Assembly (NCBI GenBank): GCA_944367415.1
Contig: CALVWN010000020.1
Coordinates: forward strand, 1-33,538
Direction: 5' to 3'
Length of the DNA stretch: 33,538 nt
Source of the DNA: an uncultured Clostridia bacterium
Lineage (GTDB): Bacteria; Bacillota; Clostridia; Christensenellales; Borkfalkiaceae
In this document: positions 1 to 8,599 of the stretch, one piece after another
How the letters are laid out: every line of letters begins with the position of its first letter
Position numbering within the stretch: position 1 is the first letter of the stretch
Translations under genes and position numbers: made by a program
Notes under the pieces: generated by a model
Database searches by the model: none
Told to the model about the DNA's origin: nothing
What the model saw: the letters and a program-made list of their open reading frames with translations, nothing else

Positions 1-1495
1 AGGAGGCAAAGAACCCGTGACGGCCCGTCAGGATATAGCCCTCCAGCCAGCCCTCGCACATATGCTCGGACAGGTACGCATCCATGATGCGGCCCTGCGG
101 CGCGACGTTGTCGTCCTCGACGTAGACGCAGTCCTCGGGCGCGGGTTTGTCGTAGATCTTCGCCTCGAAGGGACGGGAAGAAACTTCAAACGCCGCATAC
201 ATACGATTGGACATCGTCTCATCCGGCCCGAACATACGGAAGTTGCGGCTCTCCTCGTTGAGCTTGAGGACGTCGCGGATGTACTTGCCGAGTTCGAGCA
301 TATCCTGCGCCTTGACGGTGCCGGGCGCGTCCATCTTGACGCCGTACTTGGTGAAATCGGGCAGGCGCAGATCCTTTAAGAGCTTGCCGCCGTTCGCGTG
401 CGGGTTCGCCGAGATACGGTGGTCGCCCGTGGGCGCGAGCGCCTTGAGCTCGGGCTTTAACTTGTAATCCTCGGTGAACAGCTCTTCGGGCTTATAGGAG
501 AGCAGCCACTCCTTCAGAAGTTCGAGGTGCTCGGGCTTCTCCATCGTGATGGGCACCTGGTGCGCGCGATAGCTGCCCTCGATGTGCTTGCCGTCGACGA
601 CCTTGGGGCCAGTCCAGCCCTTGGGCGTGCGCAGAACGATCATGGGCCAGAAGGGACGCTCGGTGTCGCCCTCTTCGCGCGCCTTGCGCTGGATCTCCTT
701 GATCTCCTTGATGCACTTATCGAGCGTCTCCGCCATCTTTCTGTGCATCGTCATGGGATCGTCGCCCTCCACGAAGTAAGGCTTGTAGCCGCAGCCGTGG
801 AAGTAGCTCTTCACTTCGTCCTTGGAGATACGCGCAAAGACGGTGGGATTGTTGATCTTGAACCCGTTGAGGTGCAGGATGGGAAGCACTGCGCCGTCCG
901 TCACGGGGTTGAGGAATTTATTGGAATGCCATGCAGTAGCGAGAGGCCCCGTCTCCGCTTCGCCGTCGCCGACGATGACCGCGGCGATGAGGTCGGGGTT
1001 GTCGAACACGGCGCCGTAAGCGTGCGCGATGGAATAGCCGAGTTCGCCGCCCTCGTTGATGGAGCCGGGCGTCTCGGGCGCGACGTGCGAGGAAATGCCG
1101 CCGGGGAAGGAGAACTGCTTGCACAGTCTCGTCATGCCCTCTTCATCCTCGGAGACGTTGGGATACACTTCGCTGTACGTTCCCTCGAGATAGGCGTTGG
1201 CGACGAAGAAGTTGCCGCCGTGACCGGGGCCGGAGAGAAGGATCATATCGAGGTCGAACTTCTTGATGACACGGTTGAGGTGGACATACACGAAGTTCTG
1301 CCCGGGGACGGTACCCCAGTGCCCGACGATCTTCTTCTTGACCTGATCGCGCGTGAGCGGTTCGCGGAGAAGCGGATTCTTGAGCATATACAGCTGCGCT
1401 GCCGCAAGGTAGTTCGCCGCACGCCAGTAAGCATCCATCTTCTTCAGATACTCTTCCGTCAAAGGCTTCTTTTCGGGAATGATTTCGTTACTCAT
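1..1495 (-). CDS. xfp: Phosphoketolase, N-terminal part (cut by window edge)
   Basis: Thiamine-diphosphate enzyme that cleaves xylulose-5-phosphate (and often fructose-6-phosphate) with phosphate to acetyl-phosphate and an aldose phosphate. The first 498 codons are present; the family is usually about 790-800 residues, so roughly the last 300 lie outside the window. Visible family motifs are GHWGT (58-62), GPGHGG (89-94) and the ThDP/Mg-binding [11 protein letters not shown] (176-186). The last visible residues, around [16 protein letters not shown], are also typical of the family. The start at 1495 is set by an AGGAGG ribosome binding site 7 bases upstream and by the expected N-terminus. It is a single gene behind its own strong promoter. 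Function is assigned by motif recall; substrate preference (X5P only or dual) cannot be told. Confidence 0.95.
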   Translation of the reverse strand, partial: MSNEIIPEKKPLTEEYLKKMDAYWRAANYLAAAQLYMLKNPLLREPLTRDQVKKKIVGHWGTVPGQNFVYVHLNRVIKKFDLDMILLSGPGHGGNFFVANAYLEGTYSEVYPNVSEDEEGMTRLCKQFSFPGGISSHVAPETPGSINEGGELGYSIAHAYGAVFDNPDLIAAVIVGDGEAETGPLATAWHSNKFLNPVTDGAVLPILHLNGFKINNPTVFARISKDEVKSYFHGCGYKPYFVEGDDPMTMHRKMAETLDKCIKEIKEIQRKAREEGDTERPFWPMIVLRTPKGWTGPKVVDGKHIEGSYRAHQVPITMEKPEHLELLKEWLLSYKPEELFTEDYKLKPELKALAPTGDHRISANPHANGGKLLKDLRLPDFTKYGVKMDAPGTVKAQDMLELGKYIRDVLKLNEESRNFRMFGPDETMSNRMYAAFEVSSRPFEAKIYDKPAPEDCVYVEDDNVAPQGRIMDAYLSEHMCEGWLEGYILTGRHGFFAS

Positions 1496-1530
1496 GGATT
1501 CCTCCTGAAATATAGTTTTTACCGATTCCC

Positions 1531-1559
1531 ATTATAGACGATTGCGCAAGCCTTGTCAA
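1531..1559 (-). promoter_or_regulatory. Sigma-A promoter of the phosphoketolase gene
   Basis: On the minus strand TTGACA (1559-1554) and TATAAT (1536-1531) are separated by exactly 17 bases, a perfect consensus. The predicted start lies near 1524, giving a leader of about 28 bases that contains the AGGAGG site. No operator or riboswitch is visible, so high constitutive expression is inferred. Confidence 0.88.
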
Positions 1560-1642
1560 TATCGTAATGCAAAATTCATGCGAAATTTTTTCGGCACGCC
1601 GGAAAACGACCGATTTTACGGCGCCCTTCCGAAAAAACGCGC

Positions 1643-1685
1643 AAAAAAAGGGCGAATTTCTTTGCCCTCGCAAAAAAATCGCCCT
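1643..1685 (-). terminator. Rho-independent terminator of the suf operon
   Basis: Just downstream of the sufB stop (1697), the minus strand has an imperfect stem. AGGGCGA-TTT (1685-1676) pairs with AAATTCGCCCT (1659-1649) around a loop of about 16 bases, followed by seven T. It separates the suf operon from the phosphoketolase promoter. Confidence 0.75.
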
Positions 1686-1696
1686 ATTTTTGCCCT

Positions 1697-2617
1697 TCAG
1701 CTCAAAAAACCCTTGATGATCTGCTCTTCCGCTTCCTGCTCGGTGAGGCCGAGCGTCATGAGCTTCAGGAGCTGTTCGCCCGCAATTTTTCCGATCGCCG
1801 CCTCGTGGATCAGCTCGGCGTCGACGCTGTTCGCCGCTAGCGCGGGGATGGCGACGACGTTCGCATCGTCCATAATGATGGCGTCACATTCGCTGTGCCC
1901 GTGGCACTTTCCGTTGCCGTCGATGCGCAGATAGAACTCCTGCCGCGAGGACTGCGCCGCGACCGAGCGCGACACGACGTCCGCACCCGCCCCCTCTCCG
2001 TCGAGAGCGACGGAAAAATCCGTCTTGGCAAACTGCTTGCCGTGCGTATAGATCTTCTCGCGGATGACGAGTTCGGCGCCCGCGGCGAGCTGCGCGCGCG
2101 TCGTGCGTACCGTCGAGTCGACGCCTTTTATCTGCGTCGTCTCCATCTCGAGACGGGCGCCCTCCGCAAGGCGGATGTCCGTCGTCGGGTTCATGACGTT
2201 CTCGCCGTTGCCGTCGCCCGAGGCGTAGTGCTTTTCCACATATTTAACCTTGGCGTTCTTCCCGACATGGAAGGTATGCACGCCGCTGTGCTCGCTCGTC
2301 GCCTGCCCGCAGTTGTGGATGCCGCAGCCCGCGATGATGAGCACGTCCGCGCCGTCCTCCACATAGAAGTCGTTGTACACCGTCTCGCGGTAATCCGTCT
2401 CGGTGATGACGACGGGGATATGCACGCTCTCCCCCTGCGTCTCAGAGGAGATAAAGATGTCGATGCCCGACTTTTTGTCCTTTCTTTGTTCGATGCGGAT
2501 GTGGGGCGTCGAGCGCCTGCCGTCCGCCTCCCCGTTCTTTCTGATATTATAGGCGCCGTCCGGAACCTTGTGCAGATCGGCGATCTGCACAAGCAGCATT
2601 TTTTCCAATTCGTCCAT
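1697..2617 (-). CDS. sufB: SufB/SmsB-type Fe-S scaffold protein
   Basis: Scaffold component of the SUF iron-sulfur cluster assembly machine, working with the ATPase SufC encoded just upstream. At 306 residues it is much shorter than E. coli-type SufB (near 500) and resembles the compact SufBD/SmsB proteins of archaea and some anaerobic bacteria. Visible signatures are the central segment AGCGIHNCG (96-104), Cys238 and Cys244 in KCHGHSEC, and the C-terminal block around HEA (271-273) ending in EAEEQIIKGFL. The start lies 9 bases after the sufC stop, so the two are cotranscribed. No sufS, sufU or sufD follows. The family call is firm; whether it binds a cluster through Cys98/103 or Cys238/244 is inference. 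Confidence 0.9.
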   Translation of the reverse strand: MDELEKMLLVQIADLHKVPDGAYNIRKNGEADGRRSTPHIRIEQRKDKKSGIDIFISSETQGESVHIPVVITETDYRETVYNDFYVEDGADVLIIAGCGIHNCGQATSEHSGVHTFHVGKNAKVKYVEKHYASGDGNGENVMNPTTDIRLAEGARLEMETTQIKGVDSTVRTTRAQLAAGAELVIREKIYTHGKQFAKTDFSVALDGEGAGADVVSRSVAAQSSRQEFYLRIDGNGKCHGHSECDAIIMDDANVVAIPALAANSVDAELIHEAAIGKIAGEQLLKLMTLGLTEQEAEEQIIKGFLS

Positions 2618-2626
2618 ACAAACTCC

Positions 2627-3340
2627 TTAATTCTCGAGCGCGGGGCAGATCCTGCCCGCAAGCAGCCCGGGAAGCACCTCTTCCTTCGTGCCGACCTTGC
2701 TCACCTTGCCGCCCGCGATGACGACGATCTTGTCCGCAATGTTGAGGATGCGCTCCTGATGGGAAATGATGAGGATGCTCCCCTGCGTGCGCGCGTGCAT
2801 CTTTTCAAAGACCGAGATGAGGTTCTGAAAGCTCCACAAATCGATGCCCGCCTCCGGCTCGTCAAAGACGGAGAGTTCCGTTCCGCGCGCAAGCACGGTG
2901 GCGATCTCGATGCGCTTCAGCTCCCCGCCCGAGAGCGACGCGTTGACTTCGCGGTCGATGTAGTCGCGGGCGCAAAGCCCCACTTCGGAGAGGTAATTGC
3001 ACGCCTCGCTCACCGTGATGTGCCTGCCCGCCGCGAGCGAGACGAGGTCTTTGACCGTCAGCCCCTTGAAGCGCACAGGCTGCTGAAAGGCATAGGAAAT
3101 GCCCTTTCTGGCGCGCTCGGTGACGGAAAGTCCCGTGATATCCTCGCCGTTGAAGAGGATCTTCCCCTCCGTCGGCGTGAGAATGCCCGCGATGATCTTG
3201 GCGAGCGTGGACTTCCCGCTGCCGTTCGGCCCCGTGATGGCGACGAAGCGCTCGCTGACCGTGAGCGAAACGTCGTCGAGGATCTCTTTATTGGTATCGC
3301 CGTCTGCGGCGGCAAAACTGATATGTTGTAATTCCAGCAT
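2627..3340 (-). CDS. sufC: Fe-S assembly ATPase SufC
   Basis: Soluble ABC-type ATPase that drives the SufB scaffold. Its 237 residues carry Walker A GPNGSGKS (37-44), a Q-loop near Q86-Q87, the signature LSGGE (136-140), Walker B ending in FDEP (159-162) with the SufC-like continuation EAGID, and an H-loop His194. There are no membrane segments and no permease is nearby, which with the adjacent sufB separates it from transport ATPases. It is the first gene of a two-gene operon. The start at 3340 has a CGGAGT element 8 bases upstream. Confidence 0.95.
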   Translation of the reverse strand: MLELQHISFAAADGDTNKEILDDVSLTVSERFVAITGPNGSGKSTLAKIIAGILTPTEGKILFNGEDITGLSVTERARKGISYAFQQPVRFKGLTVKDLVSLAAGRHITVSEACNYLSEVGLCARDYIDREVNASLSGGELKRIEIATVLARGTELSVFDEPEAGIDLWSFQNLISVFEKMHARTQGSILIISHQERILNIADKIVVIAGGKVSKVGTKEEVLPGLLAGRICPALEN

Positions 3341-3365
3341 AATAAATACTCCGTTTTCGCGCGAT

Positions 3366-3394
3366 ATTATAGCATATCCGGCGCAAAAAGTCTA
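3366..3394 (-). promoter_or_regulatory. Promoter of sufC-sufB
   Basis: The minus strand has TAGACT (3394-3389), a 17-base spacer and a perfect TATAAT (3371-3366) about 25 bases before the sufC start. The -35 matches consensus at four of six positions. No palindromic IscR/RirA-like operator was recognised. Confidence 0.75.
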
Positions 3395-3421
3395 CCAAAA
3401 CCAAACACCCGATTTTTGTTC

Positions 3422-3447
3422 AAAAAAAGAGGGAGCAGTGCCCCCTC
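3422..3447 (-). terminator. Terminator of the two-component/surface-protein operon
   Basis: Directly after the stop at 3458 the minus strand forms a GAGGGGGC/GCTCCCTC hairpin with one mismatch, followed by seven T. It ends the operon before the sufC promoter. Confidence 0.75.
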
Positions 3448-3457
3448 CTCGTCTGTA

Positions 3458-4987
3458 TCATTGTGTGTCGTCGTGATGCCCGCCATGCGCGTCGTCGGGA
3501 AGGTCGATGTGCCCCTCCTGCGCCCTGCCGCGCTCCAGCCGCGCCTGCTGCTGTTCGATCTTTTTGAGATTGCGCTTGTGCAGCCGCACGCCGACAATGA
3601 CGGCGACGACCGCGACGATCACGACCGCACCGAGCAGAATGAGCGCCGTGACGATGGTCGGCGAGATCTCGTCGTAGGCATCGTACGGCACGATGGTCGT
3701 CTCGCTCTCGCGCAGGGTAAAGGAGAGTTCTCCCATCGGGAGAGAATCCTTCCGGAAGGAATATCCGTACGTCTGACGCGTGAAGGGAAGCGTGCTGCTC
3801 GAAAGATAATACGGCGTCTCCAGCCGGACGGTGAGATCGCCGAACGACGCCCAGTACCATGCGGGCGAGAGCAGATAGTCATAGGTATAATTGCCCCGCT
3901 CGACGCCCGGGAACAGCGGCGCGGTGACGGTGTTGTGAATGGTCGTGCGCGCCGGAACGGTGATGGAATATTCGCACCACAGCAGCAGATAATCCATGAG
4001 GGGAAGATCGTCGGAGAGGAAGAGCATCCCGCTCTCCCCGCTCGAGAGCATGGCGACGACCGCATTGTACCAGTCCACCTCGCTCACGCCGCCGTACTCC
4101 GTCTGTTCGCGGGGGCGGAAATCTTCCACGAATTCCGCAAACGTCTGCCGCGTCTCCGTCAGCATGGAGATGGAGCCGCCCTGCGCCTCCTCCGAATACC
4201 CCCCTCTGCCGACGGTGAGTCTGGTGCTGATGTTGCCCGAAGCGAGCTGTTCCCCCACCGCGTAGAAGGTGACTTCGCGCGTCTGCCCGGCGTTGAGATA
4301 GGCATATGCGACGCCGACGCCGTTCGCCGTTCCCGTCACGCCGCTCTCGCAGATGATCTGCGTCTTGCGGGGGTTGCAGTCGTAGAGAAAGCAAAATGTG
4401 TAATACGTTCCGTCCGAAGGCGCCGTGACCGTATAGGAATAGCGCGTCACGCGCATCTCCCTGCCGTAGAAGGAACTGTCCGCATAGTAGTCGGAGGGAA
4501 GCTGCTCCGCCACCTCGAATTGTCCGATGTTCTTTGAGATATAATAGGTATGGCGGAAGGAAAGATCGACGTTCTGCTCCCGCCCCTCCTGCGTCACCGT
4601 GACGGAATACGCCTCCGCGCCCGGCAGCGGCGTGCCGTTCGCCTCATAGGCCTCGGAATAATCGGGGCGGAAGCCGACGGGGAAAAAGAGCGTGAGCGAA
4701 ATATCCTCCTGCGTCGGATTGTAAAGCTCATATTCCGCCGTGACGTTGGATCGGTAATTCTCCATCTCCGCGAGCGGGAGATCGGGGATGCGGAAGGTGA
4801 GCGTCTCCTTTTTCACCTCGATGGGACAGTCGCCGCCGTCGTAGACGGCAACGACGCCCGATCCGTCCGTTCCCGTCCAATAGGCGGGAGCGGAATTGGC
4901 GGACGCCTCCGTTCGCACTCCGAACAGGGAAAGACCGCCCGCGGTCATGGGCAGCGCAAGCAGCACTGCGCCGATCCTCTGATTCAT
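3458..4987 (-). CDS. Membrane-anchored extracytoplasmic protein of unknown function
   Basis: Not recognised as a named family. It is a 509-residue protein with an N-terminal hydrophobic segment (about 6-23) and a long polar beta-rich exterior part rich in Tyr, Thr and Ser. A single strong membrane helix lies near 443-466 (LILLGAVVIVAVVAVIVGV core), followed by a charged cytoplasmic tail ending in a His/Asp-rich stretch (GGHHDD). This topology fits an exported, type I membrane-anchored protein. Its ATG overlaps the stop of the histidine kinase gene by 4 bases, so it is translationally coupled to the sensor. It may modulate or report to the kinase, or be a cell-envelope target of the system; neither can be decided here. 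An AGGAGG-like site inside the kinase 3' end supports the start. Confidence 0.75.
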   Translation of the reverse strand: MNQRIGAVLLALPMTAGGLSLFGVRTEASANSAPAYWTGTDGSGVVAVYDGGDCPIEVKKETLTFRIPDLPLAEMENYRSNVTAEYELYNPTQEDISLTLFFPVGFRPDYSEAYEANGTPLPGAEAYSVTVTQEGREQNVDLSFRHTYYISKNIGQFEVAEQLPSDYYADSSFYGREMRVTRYSYTVTAPSDGTYYTFCFLYDCNPRKTQIICESGVTGTANGVGVAYAYLNAGQTREVTFYAVGEQLASGNISTRLTVGRGGYSEEAQGGSISMLTETRQTFAEFVEDFRPREQTEYGGVSEVDWYNAVVAMLSSGESGMLFLSDDLPLMDYLLLWCEYSITVPARTTIHNTVTAPLFPGVERGNYTYDYLLSPAWYWASFGDLTVRLETPYYLSSSTLPFTRQTYGYSFRKDSLPMGELSFTLRESETTIVPYDAYDEISPTIVTALILLGAVVIVAVVAVIVGVRLHKRNLKKIEQQQARLERGRAQEGHIDLPDDAHGGHHDDTQ

Positions 4988-6459
4988 ACGTCCTCCTTGC
5001 CGCGCCGCACGCCGCGGCGCCCTTCGGGATCCCCGTCCGCTTCATCCTGCGGCAGCGGGAACTCCGCCCAGAAGCAGCTCCCCTTGCCCTGTTCGGAGAT
5101 GACGCCGAAGGGGCAGTCGTGCTGCAGCAAAATATTTTTGACGATGGAAAGCCCCAGCCCCGTGCCGCTGACCGGCCGCTTGTGCGAGGCGCCCGAGCGA
5201 TAGTATCTGTCCCAGATGGTGTCGACCTCGTCCGCGGGGATGCCCTTTCCCGAGTCGATGACCTCGAAGCGCGCGTTCTCCCCCTTGCGGAAGAGCTTGA
5301 CGCGCACCCGTTTGTCCTCGCCCGTATAGTTGACCGCGTTGCCGATGAGGTTGTAGAACACCTGTGCGATGCGTTCTTTGTTGGCGCAGGTGTACAGCCC
5401 GTCCTCGACGTCCGTCTCGATGGCATAGCCCTCCGTCTCGGTCAGATAGGAGAAGCGCTCCGCGACGGCGCACACCTCCTCGGACAGATTGAACACGGTG
5501 CGTTTTTCCTCGCCGCCTGCGCCCGCACGCAGCTTGGAGAGGTCGAGCAGGTCGCTCACGAGCATGGTGAGGCGGTCGCACTCGTCGATGATGACCTTCG
5601 CGTGCGCGTCCCGCTTCTGCTTGTTGTCGCCCGAGATCTCGCGGATCATGGAGGCGTATGCCTTGATCATCGTGAGCGGCGTCTTGAAATCGTGCGAGAC
5701 GTTGGCGATAAGTTCCTTCTGCATGGTGTCCGCCTTGGCGATCTCCGAGCGGGCACATTCGAGCGCGTCGGACAGCTCGCGCAGTTCCGCGCAGAAATAG
5801 TCCTTGCGGAAGTGCAGATCGTAGTTGCCGCGGGCAAGTTCCTGCGCGCGCGCCGTGATCTCGGTGACGGGGCGGGTGATGGACGCCGCCACGAAGCCGC
5901 TCACGACGAAGGCGAGCACGACGGCGACGAGCGCCGTGATCACGGACATCCAGCGCAGCCCCGCCTCGAGGTCGATGTGCGCCTGCATGGACGCGGAGAG
6001 ATACAGAAACGCAGGCTGTCCGCCCACCGCCGTCGCACTCGCGAGGGCGATCGTCCCCTGCTGTTCGGAGATGAGAAAGGTGGACATCTTGCCCGCGTCG
6101 CGCTGTTCGCGCAGCGAAGCGGCGAGCGAACTGTAGTCGGTCTGTTCGGTCAGGTCGTAGACGCTCTGCCCGTCCTCGTAAAAGAGCGCGACAGTGATGC
6201 CGTAGTCGTTTGCGATGTCGATGAGCTGCCGCTCCAGCCGTGCGGAATTTTGCGAGGCGGAGATCTCCGCGCTCATGCGCTCGCTCGCCTCCTTGAGCAT
6301 CCCGAGCGTACTCTCGCGGTACTGGCGCACGACGAGCGCATTCTGCACGAGCACAAATACGACGACGATGAGCAGCGCGAAGACGGAGAACGCAACCCAT
6401 AAAAGGAGGCTAAGGCTTCTGCCCGCCCCCGCGCTCTTTGCTTTCACGCGTTCCGCCAT
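4984..6459 (-). CDS. Membrane sensor histidine kinase
   Basis: The 491-residue sensor has two membrane helices (about 17-39 and 171-193) enclosing an extracytoplasmic sensing domain of about 130 residues. A HAMP linker follows (about 190-243). The HisKA motif NVSHDFKTPL carries the phosphorylated His256, and the HATPase domain has its N box around N370-N374, G1 DSGKGIP (402-408) and G2 GTGLGL (432-437). The layout is that of PhoR/ResE/VanS-like kinases. It lies 28 bases behind the response regulator gene and overlaps the surface-protein gene by ATGA, so the three form one unit. The stimulus is unknown; the sensing domain was not recognised. Confidence 0.92.
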   Translation of the reverse strand: MAERVKAKSAGAGRSLSLLLWVAFSVFALLIVVVFVLVQNALVVRQYRESTLGMLKEASERMSAEISASQNSARLERQLIDIANDYGITVALFYEDGQSVYDLTEQTDYSSLAASLREQRDAGKMSTFLISEQQGTIALASATAVGGQPAFLYLSASMQAHIDLEAGLRWMSVITALVAVVLAFVVSGFVAASITRPVTEITARAQELARGNYDLHFRKDYFCAELRELSDALECARSEIAKADTMQKELIANVSHDFKTPLTMIKAYASMIREISGDNKQKRDAHAKVIIDECDRLTMLVSDLLDLSKLRAGAGGEEKRTVFNLSEEVCAVAERFSYLTETEGYAIETDVEDGLYTCANKERIAQVFYNLIGNAVNYTGEDKRVRVKLFRKGENARFEVIDSGKGIPADEVDTIWDRYYRSGASHKRPVSGTGLGLSIVKNILLQHDCPFGVISEQGKGSCFWAEFPLPQDEADGDPEGRRGVRRGKEDV

Positions 6460-6487
6460 CGCACGCCACTCCTTTGTTGCGCCGCGA

Positions 6488-7156
6488 TCAGGCTTCGAAC
6501 TTATAGCCCAGCCCGCGCAGCGTCACGATAAATTTGCGGTACTCCTTGAGATTGCCGCGCAGCATCTTGACGTGGGTATCCACCGTCCTGTCGTCGCCGT
6601 AAAAGTCGTATCCCCACACTTTGTTGAGCAACCGTTCGCGCGTGAGTGCAACGCCGTTGTTCTGCACAAAATAGAATAAAAGCTCGTATTCCTTGGGGGT
6701 CAGCTCCGCCTTTTCGCCGTCCACGGTGACGCTGCGCCCCGCCATGTCGATGCGCAGCCCCTCGAACTCGTAGATCTGCCCCTCTCCCTCGCGCGCGGGC
6801 TTGCCGCGCTTCATCACGGCGTGGATGCGCGCCATGACTTCCTTGGGCGAGAAAGGCTTGGTCACATAGTCGTCCGAGCCGATCTCGAAGCCGAAGAGCT
6901 TGTCGTACTCCTCGCCGCGCGCGGAGAGCATGATGACGGGCGTCTGCTTGAACTTCCGGATCTCCTTGACGGCGGAGAACCCGTCCAGCCGCGGCATCAT
7001 CACGTCCATGAGGATGACGTCATAGTTGTTTTCACGGCACATTTTGACGGCTTCCATGCCGTCGCACGCCTCGTCCGCCTCGCCGCCTTCGAATTCGATA
7101 TATTCGCGAAGCACCGCGCGGATCATTTCCTCGTCGTCTACGATAAGTATTTTCAT
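6488..7156 (-). CDS. OmpR/PhoB-family response regulator
   Basis: DNA-binding response regulator of 222 residues. The receiver domain has acidic residues D8/D9, the phosphoacceptor D51 (ILMDVMMPRLDG), Ser78 and Lys100. It is followed by a C-terminal winged helix (about 128-220) with the ELTPKEYELL and RTVDTHVKMLR elements of OmpR-type regulators. A GAGGAGG site lies 7 bases before the start. It is first in the operon with the kinase and the surface protein. Hexamer direct repeats at 7221-7237 upstream suggest autoregulation. Confidence 0.94.
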   Translation of the reverse strand: MKILIVDDEEMIRAVLREYIEFEGGEADEACDGMEAVKMCRENNYDVILMDVMMPRLDGFSAVKEIRKFKQTPVIMLSARGEEYDKLFGFEIGSDDYVTKPFSPKEVMARIHAVMKRGKPAREGEGQIYEFEGLRIDMAGRSVTVDGEKAELTPKEYELLFYFVQNNGVALTRERLLNKVWGYDFYGDDRTVDTHVKMLRGNLKEYRKFIVTLRGLGYKFEA

Positions 7157-7220
7157 GGCTTCCTCCTCTATGTGTGGAAAAGAGTATAATTCTTTTCCTT
7201 TAATACTGCTTTATCATTGT

Positions 7221-7237
7221 GTGAAATTCGAGTGAAA
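7221..7237 (-). promoter_or_regulatory. Direct-repeat operator candidate upstream of the response regulator
   Basis: On the minus strand the hexamer TTTCAC occurs twice with an 11-base period (7237-7232 and 7226-7221). This is the usual arrangement bound by dimers of OmpR/PhoB-family regulators. It lies 65 bases upstream of the regulator start. No clear -35/-10 pair could be assigned beside it; a TATACT near the gene lacks a good -35. Autoregulation is inferred. Confidence 0.45.
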
Positions 7238-7313
7238 CATTTTACAAGGTTGAGTATATCACAATCGGAAAAAATTAGCAACTTGATTTTTCCAAAATAT
7301 TTCAAACAAATGT

Positions 7314-7342
7314 TTGACTTTGTGCGCCCGCCGTGGTATACT
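7314..7342 (+). promoter_or_regulatory. Promoter of the radical SAM gene (start codon at the predicted +1)
   Basis: TTGACT (7314-7319), a 17-base spacer and TATACT (7337-7342) form a good sigma-A promoter. The -10 ends 6 bases before the ATG at 7349, so transcription should begin at or next to the start codon and leave no leader. No Shine-Dalgarno sequence precedes the ATG. Confidence 0.75.
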
Positions 7343-7348
7343 GAAAGC

Positions 7349-8599
7349 ATGATCGCGCAGGAAACACTCCGTATTCTGACGGAAAGTGCAAAATATGACG
7401 TCTCCTGCTCCTCGTCGGGCAGCGGAAGACGCAACGAAGGCGGCATCGGCAACGGCATGCCGGACGGGTGCTGCCATTCCTTCACGCCCGACGGGCGGTG
7501 CGTCTCCCTGCTCAAGATCCTCATGAGCAACGACTGCGTGTTCGACTGCAAATACTGCATGAGCCGCCGCAGCGTCGACGTGCCGCGCGCAAGCGCGACG
7601 CCCGAGGAGATCTGCGAGCTGACGGTGGACTTTTACAAGCGCAACTACATCGAGGGACTTTTTCTCTCCTCCGCAGTGCACATCTCCCCCGATCATACGA
7701 TGGAACAGCTCGTCCGCACGGTGAAACTTCTGCGGACGCGGTACTGTTTTCACGGATACGTTCATCTCAAAGGCATCCCGAAAGCCGATCCGCTGCTCGT
7801 CAGCGAGGCGGCGCGCTATGCCGACAGGATGAGCTATAACATGGAGCTTCCGAGCGAAAAGAGCTTAAAGCTCCTCGCGCCGCAAAAGGACAAGGAGAGC
7901 CTGCTTTTGCCCATGCGGCAGCTCCGGCGCGAGCGCGACGTCTTCCGCGCGGAAAAGCGCAAGGGGGCCTTTCTCCCGGCGGGACAGACGACGCAGATGA
8001 TCGTGGGCGCCTCCCCCGAACACGACGGGCAGATCCTGCGTCTCACCGAGAGCCTGTACCGCGTGACGGGCCTCAAGCGCGTCTACTATTCCTCCTACAC
8101 GCCCGTCGTCGAGGATGCCCTTCTGCCCGCCGTCCAAAGCGCTGCGCTGCGCGAACACCGCCTCTATCAGGCGGACTGGCTGCTGCGCTTTTACGGCTTC
8201 GACGTGGAAGAACTCGTCCCCGAAGAGGAAGATCTGCCCCTCGACGTCGACCCCAAGTGCGCATGGGCGCTGCGCAACCTGCATCTCTTTCCCGTCGAAG
8301 TCAACCGCGCGCCCCTCGAGATGCTGCTGCGCGTACCGGGCATCGGCGGCAGGAGCGCGCAGAAGATCCTCTCCGCGCGCAGATACACCGCGCTCACCTT
8401 CGAGCATCTGAAGAAGATGCGCGTCGTCCTGAAGCGGGCGCGGCACTTCATCACGGCAAACGGAAAATTTTACGGCGAAAAAAACACCCTCGCCGTACGC
8501 GGGCTGCTTGCGGCGGGCGAGCGAGAGGATGCGGGCGCGCGGCAGCTCTCCCTCTTCGACACGCCCGCGGCGCTCTCCGCACACACGGGGGAACTATGA
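7349..8599 (+). CDS. Putative DNA modification/repair radical SAM protein
   Basis: The 416-residue protein matches the radical SAM family that accompanies DUF4130 or uracil-DNA-glycosylase-like partners (TIGR03916 type). The N-terminus carries the conserved KYDVSCSSSGS segment. The radical SAM cluster motif is C63-x3-C67-x2-C70 (CVFDCKYC). A C-terminal helix-hairpin-helix, LLRVPGIGGRSAQKIL, suggests DNA contact. The ORF is open further upstream to 7217, but that part overlaps the promoter and is not family-like, so ATG 7349 is chosen. It overlaps the DUF4130 gene by ATGA. The family's exact reaction is not established; a role in DNA metabolism is inferred from the association. Confidence 0.9.
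   Translation: MIAQETLRILTESAKYDVSCSSSGSGRRNEGGIGNGMPDGCCHSFTPDGRCVSLLKILMSNDCVFDCKYCMSRRSVDVPRASATPEEICELTVDFYKRNYIEGLFLSSAVHISPDHTMEQLVRTVKLLRTRYCFHGYVHLKGIPKADPLLVSEAARYADRMSYNMELPSEKSLKLLAPQKDKESLLLPMRQLRRERDVFRAEKRKGAFLPAGQTTQMIVGASPEHDGQILRLTESLYRVTGLKRVYYSSYTPVVEDALLPAVQSAALREHRLYQADWLLRFYGFDVEELVPEEEDLPLDVDPKCAWALRNLHLFPVEVNRAPLEMLLRVPGIGGRSAQKILSARRYTALTFEHLKKMRVVLKRARHFITANGKFYGEKNTLAVRGLLAAGEREDAGARQLSLFDTPAALSAHTGEL

Noticed and set aside
527-1537. Long plus-strand open frame opposite the phosphoketolase
   Set aside because: It is antisense to a gene with conserved motifs; such mirrors are expected in GC-rich coding sequence. It has no ribosome binding site or recognisable domain.
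1895-3331. 478-residue plus-strand frame across sufB and sufC
   Set aside because: It spans two real genes and their junction on the other strand; Arg/Ala/Asp-rich composition typical of shadow frames.
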